A stretch of 8,125 nucleotides of DNA from Deltaproteobacteria bacterium (GTDB lineage: Bacteria > Desulfobacterota > Desulfobulbia > Desulfobulbales > BM004). The stretch's first letter is position 1. Every line of letters begins with the position of its first letter. The notes below the pieces were generated by a model, which saw only the letters and a program-made list of their open reading frames with translations, ran no database searches and was not told the origin of the DNA. Of this stretch, positions 1 to 5,375 are shown piece after piece. The stretch is from NCBI GenBank assembly GCA_019312695.1, contig JAFDCT010000014.1:1-8125 (forward strand). Reading direction: 5' to 3'. A program made the translations under genes and the position numbers.

Positions 1-83
1 AATATCTGAAAAAAGTATATGAATACTGCGCTGGAAGTGCCGAAAGTATTGATTGCATATTAAAAAGATTTCGCCGGACATAA
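1..83 (+). CDS. 3' end of an unidentified gene
   Basis: The frame starting at base 3 is open from the left edge to a TAA at 81-83 and gives 26 C-terminal residues (YLKKVYEYCAGSAESIDCIL, then KRFRRT). The two other plus-strand frames hit stops within the first 20 bases. The tail is amphipathic with two cysteines and a basic end, as expected for the C-terminus of a soluble protein. A hairpin followed by a short T-run begins 14 bases after the stop, which supports a transcript ending here. The piece is too short to assign a family, and chance openness cannot be excluded. The gene would converge with the minus-strand pair that ends at 176. Confidence 0.38.
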   Translation, partial: YLKKVYEYCAGSAESIDCILKRFRRT

Positions 84-96
84 CTCCCATGCTTTA

Positions 97-116
97 CAGG
101 CAATATGCCTGGTTTT
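97..116 (+). terminator. Hairpin with T-run, probable intrinsic terminator
   Basis: CAGGCA (97-102) pairs perfectly with TGCCTG (106-111) around a 3-base loop, and GTTTTC follows directly. The position just after the TAA at 83 fits termination of the rightward gene entering from the left. On the minus strand no T-run follows the stem, so it should act on plus-strand transcripts only. The T-run is short, so efficiency is uncertain. Confidence 0.45.
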
Positions 117-175
117 CTCCCGTTATCATTTTTCAGCTGACCTCTCTTCGAAAGTTATCCTAAATGCCCGAACTC

Positions 176-517
176 TTATCGATCGCTCTTAGTCTGGGTA
201 TTAGCCTCTTCCATAACCCAGACAATTTGCGACTTGTTAATGATAACTGCAGCGTCTTTTCTATCATCCAAAGAGGCATTATACATGATGAGAAACTTGT
301 TCTGCCCCTTTATAAGAAGATCGCTGACCCTGTCCATCGGCAGTGATTCGCTGTTCAGGTTTATATTGCCACGAATTAAAGAACCGTCGATGGTTTTTAC
401 CACCACCAGCCTATTTTCCTTGCTGATATAAGTGTTAAACCCGTCGAATTCATTGGAATCATCGTCATATTCAACTTCATTCACTTGCCAATCTTCTCCT
501 CTCGCAGGTTCCTGCAT
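176..517 (-). CDS. Small conserved hypothetical protein, acidic N-terminus
   Basis: This is a 113-residue soluble protein with no signal peptide or membrane segment. The ATG at 515-517 is preceded on the minus strand by AGAGGATATT, a good ribosome site about 6 bases away. Residues 12-28 are strongly acidic (EVEYDDDSNEFDG). The middle, about residues 37-97, alternates hydrophobic and polar residues as in a small beta-rich domain: VVVKTIDGSLIRGNINL, then a conserved-looking RVSDLLI motif, then FLIMYNAS and QIVWV. This layout (charged strand, G-x-I-x-G-x-I, RxSDLL, aromatic strand) resembles small uncharacterised domains of the DUF6812 kind; that name is from memory and unchecked. It lies 21 bp downstream of the DUF3108-like gene and probably shares its transcript. 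Function unknown. Confidence 0.8.
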   Translation of the reverse strand: MQEPARGEDWQVNEVEYDDDSNEFDGFNTYISKENRLVVVKTIDGSLIRGNINLNSESLPMDRVSDLLIKGQNKFLIMYNASLDDRKDAAVIINKSQIVWVMEEANTQTKSDR

Positions 518-538
518 AATATCCTCTCATAAATTAAA

Positions 539-1342
539 TCATTGCGTGTTCTTGAGGCTGCTTACTTGTTTTGAATTATGACCCTCGATTTCAACAAGTT
601 CCGCGACAAAACTGCCGACAACCGCCTCACTTTGCATCTGCACCAGCAGCCTGCGCTCATCATTTGTGACCCAAAGCCTTGTTTTCGCTCTTTGCTTTTT
701 TGAAAAAACATTTTCCACATTTTTCATGTCAGGTTCAAGTACGAAAGTCTCGTATGTGCCTGCCGGGACAGAGACTTTCTCCCTGCCTATGACCCGCAAA
801 ATGCCCATGAGATTTTTTTCTCCGTCCGTCACCGGATGCTCAAATTCTTCTTCTTCCTGCAAGTCGAGGAGCCTGGAATAATAGAAAACCGACAGAGGAT
901 CAAAAGTTCCCGGCATCAGGCTGATAGTTTTGGGTTCCGTATCAAAGTTGACATATGTTGATTCTTTTTTTTCCCAGTCAAAATCAACCCTTATATATCT
1001 CCTGGTCTTTCCTTCCTTCTGGTCTTTTTTATAATAAAGTGAATGGTTCATGCCAGTATCGGTATAGGAATCGATACGATCCCTGACCTTAAAGAATATA
1101 TCAATAAATGAATTTGAACGGGCTGTCAGGACAAAATGATACGCCTCCACGTCTTTAATTTTATCCATATCGTGTACTTCAAGAGTAGCTGTCCCTGCAG
1201 GTATGGGGCCATACTTCAGGACAAAATGCATCTTTTCACCAGGCCAGAAGGGATGATGTCCTTCAGCTCCAGCAGGGTTCACAAACAGGTTAAACTGCAT
1301 TAAAGCAAGGAATAGTAATATGGTACTTACTAAACGGCTCAT
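539..1342 (-). CDS. Exported DUF3108-type protein
   Basis: From the ATG at 1340-1342 this encodes 267 residues. That start is preferred over the upstream ATG at 1456 because it places a classical signal peptide at the N-terminus (MSRLVSTILLFLALMQFNLF, then an Ala-Gly-Ala cleavage site near residue 26) and has AAGAGG 12 bases upstream on the minus strand. The mature part begins with FWPGEKMHFVLKYGPIPAG and continues through VEAYHFVLTARSNSFID, DRIDSYTDTGMNHSLYYKK and LMPGTFDPLSVFYYSR. This is the usual order of the DUF3108 domain, a periplasmic or outer-membrane-associated beta-rich domain of unknown biochemical role that contains a repeated Y-x-K/G-E-x-L type opening strand. It is the first gene of a minus-strand pair with the small acidic protein. 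Family assignment is firm; function is not known. Confidence 0.88.
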   Translation of the reverse strand: MSRLVSTILLFLALMQFNLFVNPAGAEGHHPFWPGEKMHFVLKYGPIPAGTATLEVHDMDKIKDVEAYHFVLTARSNSFIDIFFKVRDRIDSYTDTGMNHSLYYKKDQKEGKTRRYIRVDFDWEKKESTYVNFDTEPKTISLMPGTFDPLSVFYYSRLLDLQEEEEFEHPVTDGEKNLMGILRVIGREKVSVPAGTYETFVLEPDMKNVENVFSKKQRAKTRLWVTNDERRLLVQMQSEAVVGSFVAELVEIEGHNSKQVSSLKNTQ

Positions 1343-1385
1343 ATCCACTGATAGCCTCTTTAAAATACTTTTTGATACAAACTGT

Positions 1386-1414
1386 ATGTCACTGACGGCA
1401 CCTAATATTGTCAA
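1386..1414 (-). promoter_or_regulatory. Candidate promoter for the minus-strand operon
   Basis: The minus strand carries a perfect TTGACA at 1414-1409. A 17-base spacer follows, then TGACAT (1391-1386), which is a poor -10 match (3 of 6). Transcription would start about 37 bases before the ATG at 1342. The -35 box is convincing and the -10 box is not, so this is tentative. Confidence 0.25.
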
Positions 1415-1578
1415 ATCATTACATGTATTTCTGCCAGAGTCTATCTGTAGAAGCACTTAAAACCCGGCAAGAATATTCTTTTATTATAAATTTTAATATT
1501 ACCTACAGACTGAAGGCATTACAAGTTATATAAATAAAAAATCTTTTTTCCCCCCTGGACCGCAACCTATTTTATTTG

Positions 1579-1601
1579 TTATGATTTAAACATAATTTTT
1601 T
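1579..1601 (+). terminator. Weak AT-only hairpin followed by T6
   Basis: TTATG (1579-1583) pairs with CATAA (1591-1595) around a 7-base loop, and six T follow (1596-1601). The shape is terminator-like, but the stem is short and AT-rich and no gene is known to end just upstream on the plus strand, so this may be chance in AT-rich DNA. Confidence 0.15.
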
Positions 1602-1613
1602 CTGTTATAACAG
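1602..1613. promoter_or_regulatory. Perfect 12-bp palindrome, possible operator
   Basis: CTGTTATAACAG is a perfect 12-base palindrome in the divergent intergenic region, about 195 bp upstream of the candidate minus-strand -35 box. Such sites often bind dimeric regulators, but no second copy was noticed in the window and the regulator is unknown. Confidence 0.2.
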
Positions 1614-1752
1614 CCCCTGAGATCATAAACATTTATTATATATGCAGCCTTGCATCCGGAGAAAAAGTGTTAAAGAATTCACCCCCATGTCTAGTTTGAA
1701 ATTTCTAATGATGATTCTGCTGTAATTGGTAGATATTTCAACCCGGAGAGTT

Positions 1753-1830
1753 ATGATGAACAACCAGGAAACAATTCCTTTTGAGCAGTGCTTATTCCTC
1801 GCGCTTGCATTTACCTGCAGCCATCACTAG
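1753..1830 (+). CDS. Doubtful 25-codon ORF with a ribosome site
   Basis: The sequence CCGGAGAG ends 3 bases before tandem ATG codons at 1753 and 1756. The frame reads MMNNQETIPFEQCLFLALAF, then TCSHH and a TAG at 1828. The same frame stays open after the TAG for 34 more codons to a TAA at 1933 and includes the stretch FTPDFLCPIKQAMKYRQK. It could be a short peptide, a gene broken by an amber codon, or chance. The ribosome site is the only positive sign; base composition is AT-rich and I recognise no family. Confidence 0.2.
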   Translation: MMNNQETIPFEQCLFLALAFTCSHH

Positions 1831-1956
1831 CCTCAAAAAAGTTATTACAGTTCCCGAAGTTTTTTGGATAAAAAATATTTTACTCCTGATTTTTTGTGTC
1901 CAATTAAACAAGCAATGAAGTATAGGCAAAAATAATAAAAATTAATCAAAATTCTG

Positions 1957-1986
1957 TTCAAAACATTTGTTTGAAAATAATATGAT
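1957..1986 (+). promoter_or_regulatory. Promoter candidate abutting the DUF493 start codon
   Basis: TATGAT at 1981-1986 is a 5-of-6 match to the -10 consensus. TTCAAA (1957-1962), 18 bases upstream, is a weak -35. If this is the promoter, transcription would begin at or within a base or two of the ATG at 1993, producing a leaderless message. This agrees with the lack of any Shine-Dalgarno sequence upstream of that ATG. Confidence 0.3.
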
Positions 1987-1992
1987 ATCTTC

Positions 1993-2256
1993 ATGAAACA
2001 AGATGAGAACAAGTGCAAAGCAGAGTTAAAGTATCCTTGTCAGTGGCTTTACAAGGTTATCGGCCTGGATCGCAAAAAACTACACAGGGCTCTTCTGGAA
2101 ATCATCGATGAGGATTCCTGTGAAATTTCTTTTTCCAGCAGCAGCAAGGGTAAATACCATTGCCTGAACCTTGAACTGACAGTTAAGAGCGAAGAGGAAA
2201 GAAACAGTATCTATTTGGCTCTAAAGAACCATCCTCAGGTAAAGATAGTTTTATAA
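1993..2256 (+). CDS. ybeD: DUF493/YbeD-family small regulatory-fold protein
   Basis: This 87-residue protein has the DUF493 pattern throughout: YPCQWLYKVIG near residues 14-24, a helix (RALLEIIDED), a short beta section, the hallmark SSKGKYHCLNLELTV near residues 50-64, a second helix (SEEERNSIYLAL) and the closing strand HPQVKIVL. The family (E. coli YbeD, about 87 residues) adopts an ACT-like ferredoxin fold, is cytosolic and lacks catalytic residues; its role is unknown, though allosteric regulation has been suggested from the fold. Length matches the family exactly. An in-frame TAA at 1978 leaves the ATG at 1993 as the only reasonable start. There is no Shine-Dalgarno site, and a -10-like box ends 6 bases upstream. 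It stands alone, with over 300 bp before the next gene. Confidence 0.9.
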   Translation: MKQDENKCKAELKYPCQWLYKVIGLDRKKLHRALLEIIDEDSCEISFSSSSKGKYHCLNLELTVKSEEERNSIYLALKNHPQVKIVL

Positions 2257-2569
2257 GCCTGATGCCAGCCCTAAACAGCCAATTTTCAATTTTAAAATGA
2301 TTTTTTCGGCTCCAGGATTATATGCCCCAGCTGCAGGAATCTCATCTGTTCTCATACTCCCAAACTGAATTCTCAGCACCTCACATCATATTTTTTTTCA
2401 AACAACTTGACTAAACATGTAAAACAATACAAAAATATATCCAGATATTTTGAGGATAGTGCTTATTAAACTGATCGTTGTTTAATTATCTGGGAAAACA
2501 TTCAGGCCATTACCCGCCAACTGGGGTCTGAATCTCTCAGTACAAACGTTCTGAAGCGAGGTACTTCTT
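2257..2569. other. 313-bp AT-rich region upstream of the oxidase operon
   Basis: No gene is seen. A 10-base palindrome ATTTTAAAAT (2289-2298) followed by GA and six T could weakly terminate the DUF493 transcript. Downstream is an isolated eight-T run ending at 2399, then TTGACT (2407-2412), a 5-of-6 match to the -35 consensus with AAAAAT 18 bases later as a poor -10. An inverted repeat lies at 2465-2486. The strong ribosome site GCGAGG (GAGG at 2558-2561) sits 8 bases before the oxidase ATG. The long leader suggests regulated expression of the oxidase. Confidence 0.5.
2465..2486. promoter_or_regulatory. Inverted repeat, candidate operator for the oxidase operon
   Basis: ATTAAAC (2465-2471) and GTTTAAT (2480-2486) are perfect inverted 7-mers separated by 8 bases, ending 83 bp before the first oxidase start codon. 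The half-site spacing of 15 bases suits a dimeric helix-turn-helix regulator. The sequence does not match the FNR, Rex or HcpR consensus closely, so the regulator cannot be named. Confidence 0.3.
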
Positions 2570-3634
2570 ATGGATGCTGTGTCTTTGATCCCCACCCCGG
2601 ATGCACTTCAGGTACACTGGTTCTGGTTGCACCTTCTGCTTACCCTCACCACTTTTCTCCATTTCGTTGCGATGAACATCATGCTGGGTGCAGGCTTTAT
2701 TGCCTTTGCAACACCGTTCTGGCGCGGCAACGATGTCATGCCACTAAATGCCCACATTGCCAAAACACTGCCCTACTCCATTGCCTTTACCATTAATCTT
2801 GGGGTTGCACCATTTCTCTTCCTGCAGGTTCTCTATGGCCAGTTTTTGTACACCAGTTCAGTACTCATGGCGGTTTACTGGCTTTCAATTGTCGGCCTTC
2901 TTATTATCAGTTACTATGCGGTATATATATACCGTTTAATTGATGATAAAAGCGGCCTGGGACGACTTTTCATCGGGGCAGCCCTGCTCCTGCTCCTTAG
3001 TGTTTCTTTCCTTTTCAGCAACAATGTATCTATCATGCAGATGCCCGAAGTCTGGCTCAAATATTTTTCCGACCGCACCGGCTGGCTCCTTAATTCCAGC
3101 GATCCGGCCCTCATTCCCCGCTACCTTCACTTTATTGCATCTGCTGTGGCCATCGGCGGCCTGGCTATTGCCCTTTACTTTGAAATCCGTAAACGGCGCG
3201 GTGCCACTGATGGTGAAGAATGGATCAAGCTCGGTTGCAACTGGTTTATGGTCGCAACGATCATCAACTTTGGATTCGGTTTCTGGTTTCTTGGAGCCCT
3301 GCCGGAAAACGCTTACGATCCCGCCACCCTGTACGGCAAGTTATTTTTTATTATGATTGTTGGGTCGGTCGTGACTATTATTCCTTCAGTGGCTTACGCC
3401 CAGGCAGGCAGAATCATCCCCGCCACTGTCTGGGCCTTGGCCACAGTTCTGCTTATGACCCTGGCACGGGATATTTTAAGGCTGACCTATCTCAAGCCAT
3501 ATTTCAGCCTGCGGGAACTTCCGTATGAACCCCAATTTTCACCCTTTCTCGTCTTTCTCATAGCCTTTGTCGGCGGCATCTATCTTGTTGGCTGGATGCT
3601 CAAAACAGTCTGGAATGCCAAGGAGGTTACGTAA
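2570..3634 (+). CDS. CydA-like membrane subunit of a bd-type oxygen reductase
   Basis: This 354-residue integral membrane protein has about nine hydrophobic helices: roughly residues 17-48, 66-88, 97-121, 131-151, 181-204, 219-243, 254-276, 283-302 and 323-345. It resembles CydA, not CydB. His31 in TM1 sits nine residues before Gly40, as E. coli His19 does before Gly28. His187 in RYLHFIASAVAIGG matches His186, and Met262 in LFFIMIVGS matches Met393; these are the two E. coli ligands of low-spin heme b558. The helix-3 glutamates and the Glu-x-Gly-Arg-x-Pro motif are absent, and the TM6-TM7 connection is only about ten residues, so there is no Q-loop. It is about two-thirds the length of E. coli CydA. 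GAGG lies 8 bases before the ATG. The stop overlaps the next start by one base, implying coupled synthesis and a heterodimer of CydA-like paralogs. The alignment was made by eye; family placement is firm, heme content is inferred. Confidence 0.82.
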   Translation: MDAVSLIPTPDALQVHWFWLHLLLTLTTFLHFVAMNIMLGAGFIAFATPFWRGNDVMPLNAHIAKTLPYSIAFTINLGVAPFLFLQVLYGQFLYTSSVLMAVYWLSIVGLLIISYYAVYIYRLIDDKSGLGRLFIGAALLLLLSVSFLFSNNVSIMQMPEVWLKYFSDRTGWLLNSSDPALIPRYLHFIASAVAIGGLAIALYFEIRKRRGATDGEEWIKLGCNWFMVATIINFGFGFWFLGALPENAYDPATLYGKLFFIMIVGSVVTIIPSVAYAQAGRIIPATVWALATVLLMTLARDILRLTYLKPYFSLRELPYEPQFSPFLVFLIAFVGGIYLVGWMLKTVWNAKEVT

Positions 3635-3636
3635 TG
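3621..3636 (+). promoter_or_regulatory. Perfect Shine-Dalgarno with TAATG stop-start overlap
   Basis: AGGAGG (3621-3626) lies 7 bases before an ATG whose A is the last base of the preceding TAA (3632-3634). The ribosome site is inside the end of the first oxidase gene, so translation of the two subunits is expected to be coupled, giving near-equal amounts. Confidence 0.85.
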
Positions 3637-4917
3637 AATTATCCAGTATGGCAGCTTGAGTTCCTGGGTGGCGGTTTCCTGATTGCCGTTATAGCCATTA
3701 TTCATGTCTATATCGCCCAATTTGCAGTGGGTGGAGGCCTCTTCCTTGTCCTGACAGAACATCTGGCTTACCGCAGAAACGACCAGGGTATCCTTGATTT
3801 TGTCAGAAAACACACAAAATTCTTTCTACTTCTAACCATGGTGGCAGGAGCTCTGACCGGAGTCGGTATATGGTTTACCATATCCGTCCTGAATCCATCG
3901 GCAACTTCTACCCTGATCCATACATTTGTTTTTGCCTTTGGCACTGAGTGGACCTTTTTCGTCGCTGAAATTGTTTCGCTTTTTATTTACTACTACACTT
4001 TTGACAGACTTACCAAACGTAACCATCTGACCATCGGCTGGATCTATTTCGGTGCTGCCTGGATGTCTTTATTCGTAATCAACGGCATCATAGACTTCAT
4101 GCTGACTCCTGGAGCCTGGGTGGAAAATAATAATTTCTGGAGTGGTTTCTTTAATCCAACTTTCTGGCCGGCCCTTTTTTTTCGTACCTTTTTCTCAGTT
4201 ATTATCGCTGGCCTTTTCGGCTTTATGACCTCCTCCTTTCTCAAGGATGAAGAACTGCGAACCACCATGCTGCGTTACAGCGCCAAATGGCTTCTGGTCC
4301 CCTTTGTGCTTTTTCTTGCCTCCTCCTGGTGGTATCGTGCAGCCCTGCCGCCCCACATTGAGGTGATCATTTTCCAGAAAATGCCGCAGCTGCGTCCATT
4401 TATTACTCTATTCCTGGTCTGTTCCGGCCTGATCATCCTTGGTGGCCTTGTCATGGCCATACGGATGCCTTCGGGCTTAAGCCGCACCATGGCAGCTGTC
4501 ATGCTGGTCATCGGCCTCATGTACTTTGGTGCCTTTGAATTTCTACGCGAAGGCGGAAGAAGGCCTTATATTATTTATGATTACATGTATTCCAATGCAA
4601 TTCTGAAAAACGATTTGGACAGTGTTGCAGAAGCTGGAATACTGAATACAGCTAAATGGGTCGAACACCGTCATGTAACACCGGCAAACGTCCAGGCAGC
4701 AGGCAGAGAACTGTTCGACGTACTCTGCCTCTCCTGCCACTCTATCGGCGGGCCGCTGAATGATATCAGCCGGCAGGTTCGCATGAGTTCACCTGAAGAG
4801 CTCAATCTGATCTTTGCAACTATGGGCTGGGAACGACCATACATGCCCCCTTTCGCCGGCAATGAATTTGAAAAACAGATCCTGATAAATTATTTGAATA
4901 CCACAATCCGCAGGTAA
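3634..4917 (+). CDS. CydA-like catalytic subunit fused to a cytochrome c domain
   Basis: This 427-residue protein has eight hydrophobic helices (about 12-41, 60-84, 95-124, 131-157, 176-201, 214-232, 254-276, 284-304) followed by a soluble cytochrome c domain. His24, nine residues before Gly33, matches E. coli His19. Glu105 and Glu112 in FGTEWTFFVAE, with TFDRL following, match Glu99, Glu107 and the WDRL segment. Glu306 and Arg309 in FLREGGRRPY match the CydA GWxxxExGRQPW motif (Glu445). The b558 ligands are gone: the His186 position reads FFRTFF (Arg184) and the Met393 region FITLFLV has no Met. TM6-TM7 is joined by about 20 residues, so there is no Q-loop. The C-terminus has CLSCH (Cys365, Cys368, His369) and YMPPF with Met404 as likely axial ligand. 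Eight helices would put the C-terminus in the periplasm, where heme c is attached. Inferred function: oxygen reduction with electrons from a periplasmic donor through heme c. No CydB, CydX or CydDC gene is nearby. Confidence 0.85.
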   Translation: MNYPVWQLEFLGGGFLIAVIAIIHVYIAQFAVGGGLFLVLTEHLAYRRNDQGILDFVRKHTKFFLLLTMVAGALTGVGIWFTISVLNPSATSTLIHTFVFAFGTEWTFFVAEIVSLFIYYYTFDRLTKRNHLTIGWIYFGAAWMSLFVINGIIDFMLTPGAWVENNNFWSGFFNPTFWPALFFRTFFSVIIAGLFGFMTSSFLKDEELRTTMLRYSAKWLLVPFVLFLASSWWYRAALPPHIEVIIFQKMPQLRPFITLFLVCSGLIILGGLVMAIRMPSGLSRTMAAVMLVIGLMYFGAFEFLREGGRRPYIIYDYMYSNAILKNDLDSVAEAGILNTAKWVEHRHVTPANVQAAGRELFDVLCLSCHSIGGPLNDISRQVRMSSPEELNLIFATMGWERPYMPPFAGNEFEKQILINYLNTTIRR

Positions 4918-4920
4918 AAG

Positions 4921-5014
4921 GGATATAACTCAGCAAGGCCATCCATACCTATCAGGTTCATGGAGTTAAGAAAGGCTGTCTTTGCTATGAATATGGTGGG
5001 GAAAGCTTTTTTTT
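4921..5014 (+). other. Foldable 3' segment ending in an eight-T run
   Basis: Just after the oxidase operon, TCCATACCT (4942-4950) pairs with AGGT and ATGGA (4954-4957, 4960-4964) around an ATC loop with a two-base bulge. AGCAA and GCC (4932-4936, 4938-4940) can pair with GGC and TTGCT (4974-4976, 4982-4986) and enclose this hairpin. An alternative pairing is TAACTC (4926-4931) with GAGTTA (4963-4968). Eight T follow at 5007-5014, although no GC-rich stem touches them. This could be the operon's terminator and 3' untranslated structure, a small RNA or chance. It matches no RNA class I know. Confidence 0.3.
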
Positions 5015-5108
5015 CAATTTATCATCATTAATCCGCGATTCAGTAATTATATCAGCTAGTTATTTTATTTCATTTGTCTAATGTTTCTTCTTTAATCTGC
5101 CTGTTATT

Positions 5109-5375
5109 TTGACAAATGATAAAAAAAATAAAAGATTCAATGAGATTTTCGATTTAGGGGATTTAGACCCATCAAAAGTAACGTTCGAGGAAACGATCAA
5201 GCTTATCGCTTCACGCATCAAAAACAGCAAACAATGGCTCGATTTTGTCGAAAATGCTATTCGAACAAATACTGTAGATATGCGAATTACCATTACCCTA
5301 AAAAACAACAAAAAAAGCGATTGGGTCAGCAACCCGCTTATTGATGAATTGGCAACCATTGGGGGCATATTGTAA
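5109..5375 (+). CDS. Orphan 88-residue hypothetical protein, start uncertain
   Basis: An AT-rich frame opens at a TTG (5109) and ends at a TAA (5373-5375). The product is soluble and lysine/asparagine-rich (DPSKVTFEETIKLIASRI, NSKQWLDFVENAIRTN, MRITITL, SDWVSNPLIDELATIGGIL). It has two predicted amphipathic helices, a strand, and a tidy C-terminus, which argues for real coding origin. No ribosome site precedes the TTG, the first in-frame ATG lies about 170 bases in, and an in-frame stop occurs at 5079, so the gene either uses a weak start or has lost its 5' end. I do not recognise the family. Its stop overlaps by one base an ATG that opens the PAS-fragment frame. Composition differs from the GC-richer neighbours, consistent with an acquired or decaying segment. 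Confidence 0.42.
   Translation: MTNDKKNKRFNEIFDLGDLDPSKVTFEETIKLIASRIKNSKQWLDFVENAIRTNTVDMRITITLKNNKKSDWVSNPLIDELATIGGIL

Larger units (their letters stand above)
1343..1992. other. 650-bp AT-rich intergenic region between divergent genes
   Basis: This region separates the leftward DUF3108-type gene from the rightward DUF493 gene. It contains the leftward promoter candidate, a weak AT hairpin followed by six T (1579-1601), a 12-base palindrome (1602-1613), a doubtful small ORF with a ribosome site (1753-1830) and a rightward -10 box just before 1993. I found no long reading frame, tRNA-like fold or tandem repeat. The far upstream ATG at 1456 for the DUF3108 gene lies in this stretch but adds 38 residues before the signal peptide and is unlikely to be used. 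Confidence 0.6.

Noticed and set aside
164..431. Two plus-strand frames opposite the small acidic protein gene
   Set aside because: They are antisense to a minus-strand gene that has a good ribosome site and operon spacing, and they lack any of their own.
1687..1725. 12-codon ORF starting MSSLKFLMMILL
   Set aside because: Too short, no ribosome site, and ends at once; it resembles a signal-peptide start only by chance hydrophobic composition.
1828..1830. TAG read as pyrrolysine
   Set aside because: No methylamine methyltransferase similarity and no pyl gene in the window; an ordinary stop or a broken frame is simpler.
2940..3356. 138-codon plus-strand frame inside the first oxidase gene
   Set aside because: It lies wholly within the strongly supported membrane-protein gene in another frame, and its composition (Ser, Pro, Cys-rich) is that of a shadow frame.
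2570..3634. Calling the first oxidase gene cydB
   Set aside because: The position next to a catalytic subunit suggested it, but the His31-Gly40, His187 and Met262 positions correspond to CydA, not CydB.
4918..4990. TPP-riboswitch-like GAACCTGAT on the minus strand
   Set aside because: Only this nine-base string matches; the remaining conserved TPP segments are absent and no gene starts downstream on that strand.
4921..5010. Cyclic-di-GMP (GEMM) riboswitch
   Set aside because: GCAAGGCC and AAAGGC recall parts of the GEMM consensus, but the essential ACGCAAAGCC and receptor helix are missing, and the segment follows an operon instead of preceding one.
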